Positions 62,216 to 64,000 of a stretch of 64,000 nucleotides of DNA are shown in pieces. The position numbers were made by a program, and so were the translations under genes. Under the pieces are notes generated by a model. That model had not been told where the DNA came from, searched no databases, and worked only from the letters and a program-made list of their open reading frames with translations. Numbering within the stretch: position 1 is the stretch's first letter; every line of letters begins with the position of its first letter. The stretch is from Aggregatibacter segnis ATCC 33393 (GTDB taxonomy: Bacteria; Pseudomonadota; Gammaproteobacteria; Enterobacterales; Pasteurellaceae). The stretch covers positions 1,920,093-1,984,092 of the forward strand of contig NZ_GL622200.1 of NCBI RefSeq assembly GCF_000185305.1, given 5' to 3'.

Positions 62216-64000
62216 TTATAGATCAAATACGTCCGCATCGCGCAATATGTGAATATTGCCTTTGCGACGCAGGAAGCCACAGCGGTCGAAATATTCTACC
62301 AATTGCACGGTCATTTTACGTCCGAATTGTAGTGCATCACGCAATTCGTTTACCGATATACCTTCTTTCCCGGCACTTAGTTGTTTAATCAAACGGGCGG
62401 TAGCGTAAATATTTTCGGTCAGGAAGAATCGGTCTTTTACCACAGCGGTGAGATAGCCTAATTTACCGGCTTTATAGAGGAAGTTGCGCATGGCACTTTC
62501 TTCCTGTCCTAATAAGCCTGCAAGATCACGTACCCACAACGCTTGTCCGTTATGTTGCTCAAATTGTTCTAGAACTTGCTGCCATAATGCACGTTCTTGT
62601 TCATTAAATTGAATTTTATGATCGGCGGTATGTAGCCAACCACGGGTTTGTTGTAGCTGATTTTCGGCTAATAATTCATCAATAAAATGATAAATCAGTT
62701 TTTCCGGCTGATTCAGTGCTGCAATGCGATACAAACGGGCTTTACCTAAGCCGAGTTGGTCGGGATGTTGTTCGTGATATTGCGCAAGTGCGGTCAATAA
62801 TTTCGACGTTTGTTGTGCACGATAATCGGCATTAAAGCACCAGCTTTGGAAGCGAATGTCGCCGTTCTTTTCAAGAATATCATTCAGTTGTGAGTCTGTC
62901 AGTTGTTCAATCCACATCAACTGCTCGGCTTCCACTGCATGATTTTGAAGATAAAGTGCGGTGCGTTTTTCGGCTGTTTCTGCTTGAATCAGTTGGCGTA
63001 AATAATCGAAACGGGCTTCTGTGCGCTTATGGCGTTTCGGTGAATGGATTTCAATCACTTTTGCGCCACCGAGTACGGCGGTCGAGTTGCTGTTACGTAA
63101 GATGATTTTGTCGCCATGCGCCAAAAACAACGGTTGTTCTAAAATCAGTTCTGCCAGCGCTTGTTGCTGAGGCGCGAGTTTGGGTTGTTGCAATAACGTC
63201 AACTTGCCCGTGGTGTGTGAGGCGGCGTGATAAATATGCACCGGTTGGCTTTCGTTCAGTGGAATTTGGTTTTCTAGCCAAACGGTGATGCGATCTGTCG
63301 CTTTGGTAGGCGGTTGGGAGAACAACCAATCGCCGCGCTCAATTAACGTGCGGTCGAAATCCAAGTTAATATTTAACGCGAGTCGTTGCCCCGCCAAGCC
63401 TTCCGTGCTTTGTTCATTTTGTGCGTGGATATTTTTCACCCGCACTTTTTGTCCATTGCTTAAATACAATTCGTCGTCAATGGCAACCTTGCCCGCAAAT
63501 GCGGTGCCGGTCACCACGGTGCCGGCACCTTTAATGGTAAAAATACGGTCGATGGCATAACGGAACGGTTTTTCCGTGTCCGATAATTCCGGCAACTGCG
63601 CCAAATAATCGCGTAGCGTTTCGATGCCCTGACCGGTGGTGGCAGAGGTCACGAAGAATTTACTGTTCGCCAAGATGGCATATTGTTGGCGTAGCTGTTG
63701 TTCTAATGCGTCAATTTGTTGCGCATCGGCGCGGTCGGCTTTGGTGATCACCACCATGATTTCCTGCAATTGCAACAAGCTCAAAATGCTTAAGTGCTCG
63801 ATGGTTTGCGCTTGCACGCCTTCGTCTGCGGCAATGATAAGCATGGCGTAATGAATGCCGCCCAAGCCCGCCAACATATTGGCAAGAAAACGTTCGTGCC
63901 CCGGTACATCGATAAAACCGAGGATTTGATCTTTTAACGGCAAATAGGCGTAGCCCAAATCAATGGTCATGCCGCGTTTTTTTTCTTCCGGTAAATGCGC
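62216..64000 (-). CDS. selB: Selenocysteine-specific elongation factor SelB (5' end outside window)
   Basis: Delivers Sec-tRNA to UGA codons marked by a SECIS element. 594 residues are visible; about 25-30 N-terminal residues, including the P-loop, lie past 64000. It starts in frame as AHLPEEKKRGMTIDLGYAYL. It has DVPGHERFL, TKAD, EF-Tu-like domains 2 and 3 and four winged helices at the C-terminus (last ending ILRDADVFDL). Pairs functionally with selC at 29931. E. coli SelB is 614 aa. Confidence 0.96.
   Translation of the reverse strand, partial: AHLPEEKKRGMTIDLGYAYLPLKDQILGFIDVPGHERFLANMLAGLGGIHYAMLIIAADEGVQAQTIEHLSILSLLQLQEIMVVITKADRADAQQIDALEQQLRQQYAILANSKFFVTSATTGQGIETLRDYLAQLPELSDTEKPFRYAIDRIFTIKGAGTVVTGTAFAGKVAIDDELYLSNGQKVRVKNIHAQNEQSTEGLAGQRLALNINLDFDRTLIERGDWLFSQPPTKATDRITVWLENQIPLNESQPVHIYHAASHTTGKLTLLQQPKLAPQQQALAELILEQPLFLAHGDKIILRNSNSTAVLGGAKVIEIHSPKRHKRTEARFDYLRQLIQAETAEKRTALYLQNHAVEAEQLMWIEQLTDSQLNDILEKNGDIRFQSWCFNADYRAQQTSKLLTALAQYHEQHPDQLGLGKARLYRIAALNQPEKLIYHFIDELLAENQLQQTRGWLHTADHKIQFNEQERALWQQVLEQFEQHNGQALWVRDLAGLLGQEESAMRNFLYKAGKLGYLTAVVKDRFFLTENIYATARLIKQLSAGKEGISVNELRDALQFGRKMTVQLVEYFDRCGFLRRKGNIHILRDADVFDL

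Overview
The window is a chromosomal segment of a Pasteurellaceae bacterium. The 9-bp core AAGTGCGGT (or its complement ACCGCACTT), the Haemophilus-type DNA uptake signal sequence (USS), recurs about fifty times by eye, both inside genes and as inverted pairs that act as terminators. Gene content (no rpoS after nlpD, a tRNA-Sec gene plus selB, a T4-type pyrimidine-dimer glycosylase) and moderate AT-richness suggest Aggregatibacter or a close relative. The genus is an inference; the family is well supported.

Layout. 1-692: four-gene tRNA operon (Thr-Tyr-Gly-Thr on the minus strand, with tufB expected just off the left edge). 693-12805: housekeeping genes coaA, gyrB, recQ-cyaY, lptM-lysA, ridA, recA-recX (perfect LexA box), yheS and yhgN. 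12831-13909: a defective IS3-family (IS150-type) element. 13957-17454: an accessory cluster of five exported proteins, three with DUF4189-type domains, one DUF6636-like and one unknown. 17952-21346: pyrimidine-dimer glycosylase and a polar amino acid (probably cysteine) ABC importer. 21941-24418: rpe-gph-trpS. 24573-29785: ftsB-ispD-ispF-truD-surE-yqaA-lipoprotein-nlpD. 29931-30573: selC with a broken P4-type integrase beside it. 30803-34658: ynbE-ydbH and deoC. 34745-44248: the complete atpIBEFHAGDC operon preceded by mnmG-rsmG. 44249-44681: the probable chromosomal origin oriC between mnmG and mioC. 44682-51180: mioC, zapB, glpX, the yibN-secB-gpsA-cysE operon and dcuB. 51359-54758: a CydDC-like heterodimeric ABC exporter. 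54938-57637: a three-gene accessory cassette (49-aa seed-maturation-like protein, 61-aa HicA-like protein, 769-aa ankyrin-repeat protein). 57874-64000: metS-metP, rluE, an MgtC/SapB protein, a DUF3298-type lipoprotein and selB (5' end cut by the window).

How the genes work together. oriC with its DnaA boxes is flanked by mnmG and mioC as in E. coli, and neighbouring genes mostly run away from it. selC and selB supply two parts of the selenocysteine machinery. Several gene orders match E. coli (thrU-tyrU-glyT-thrT with divergent coaA; rpe-gph-trpS; ftsB-ispD-ispF-truD-surE; secB-gpsA-cysE) but with losses: no grxC, pcm, rpoS or ydbL at the usual places.

The least explained parts are the SMP/HicA-like/ankyrin cassette, the exported DUF4189 cluster, and a dispersed REP-like palindrome (core CAAGCGTCCACGCTTG) that sits at broken gene ends.
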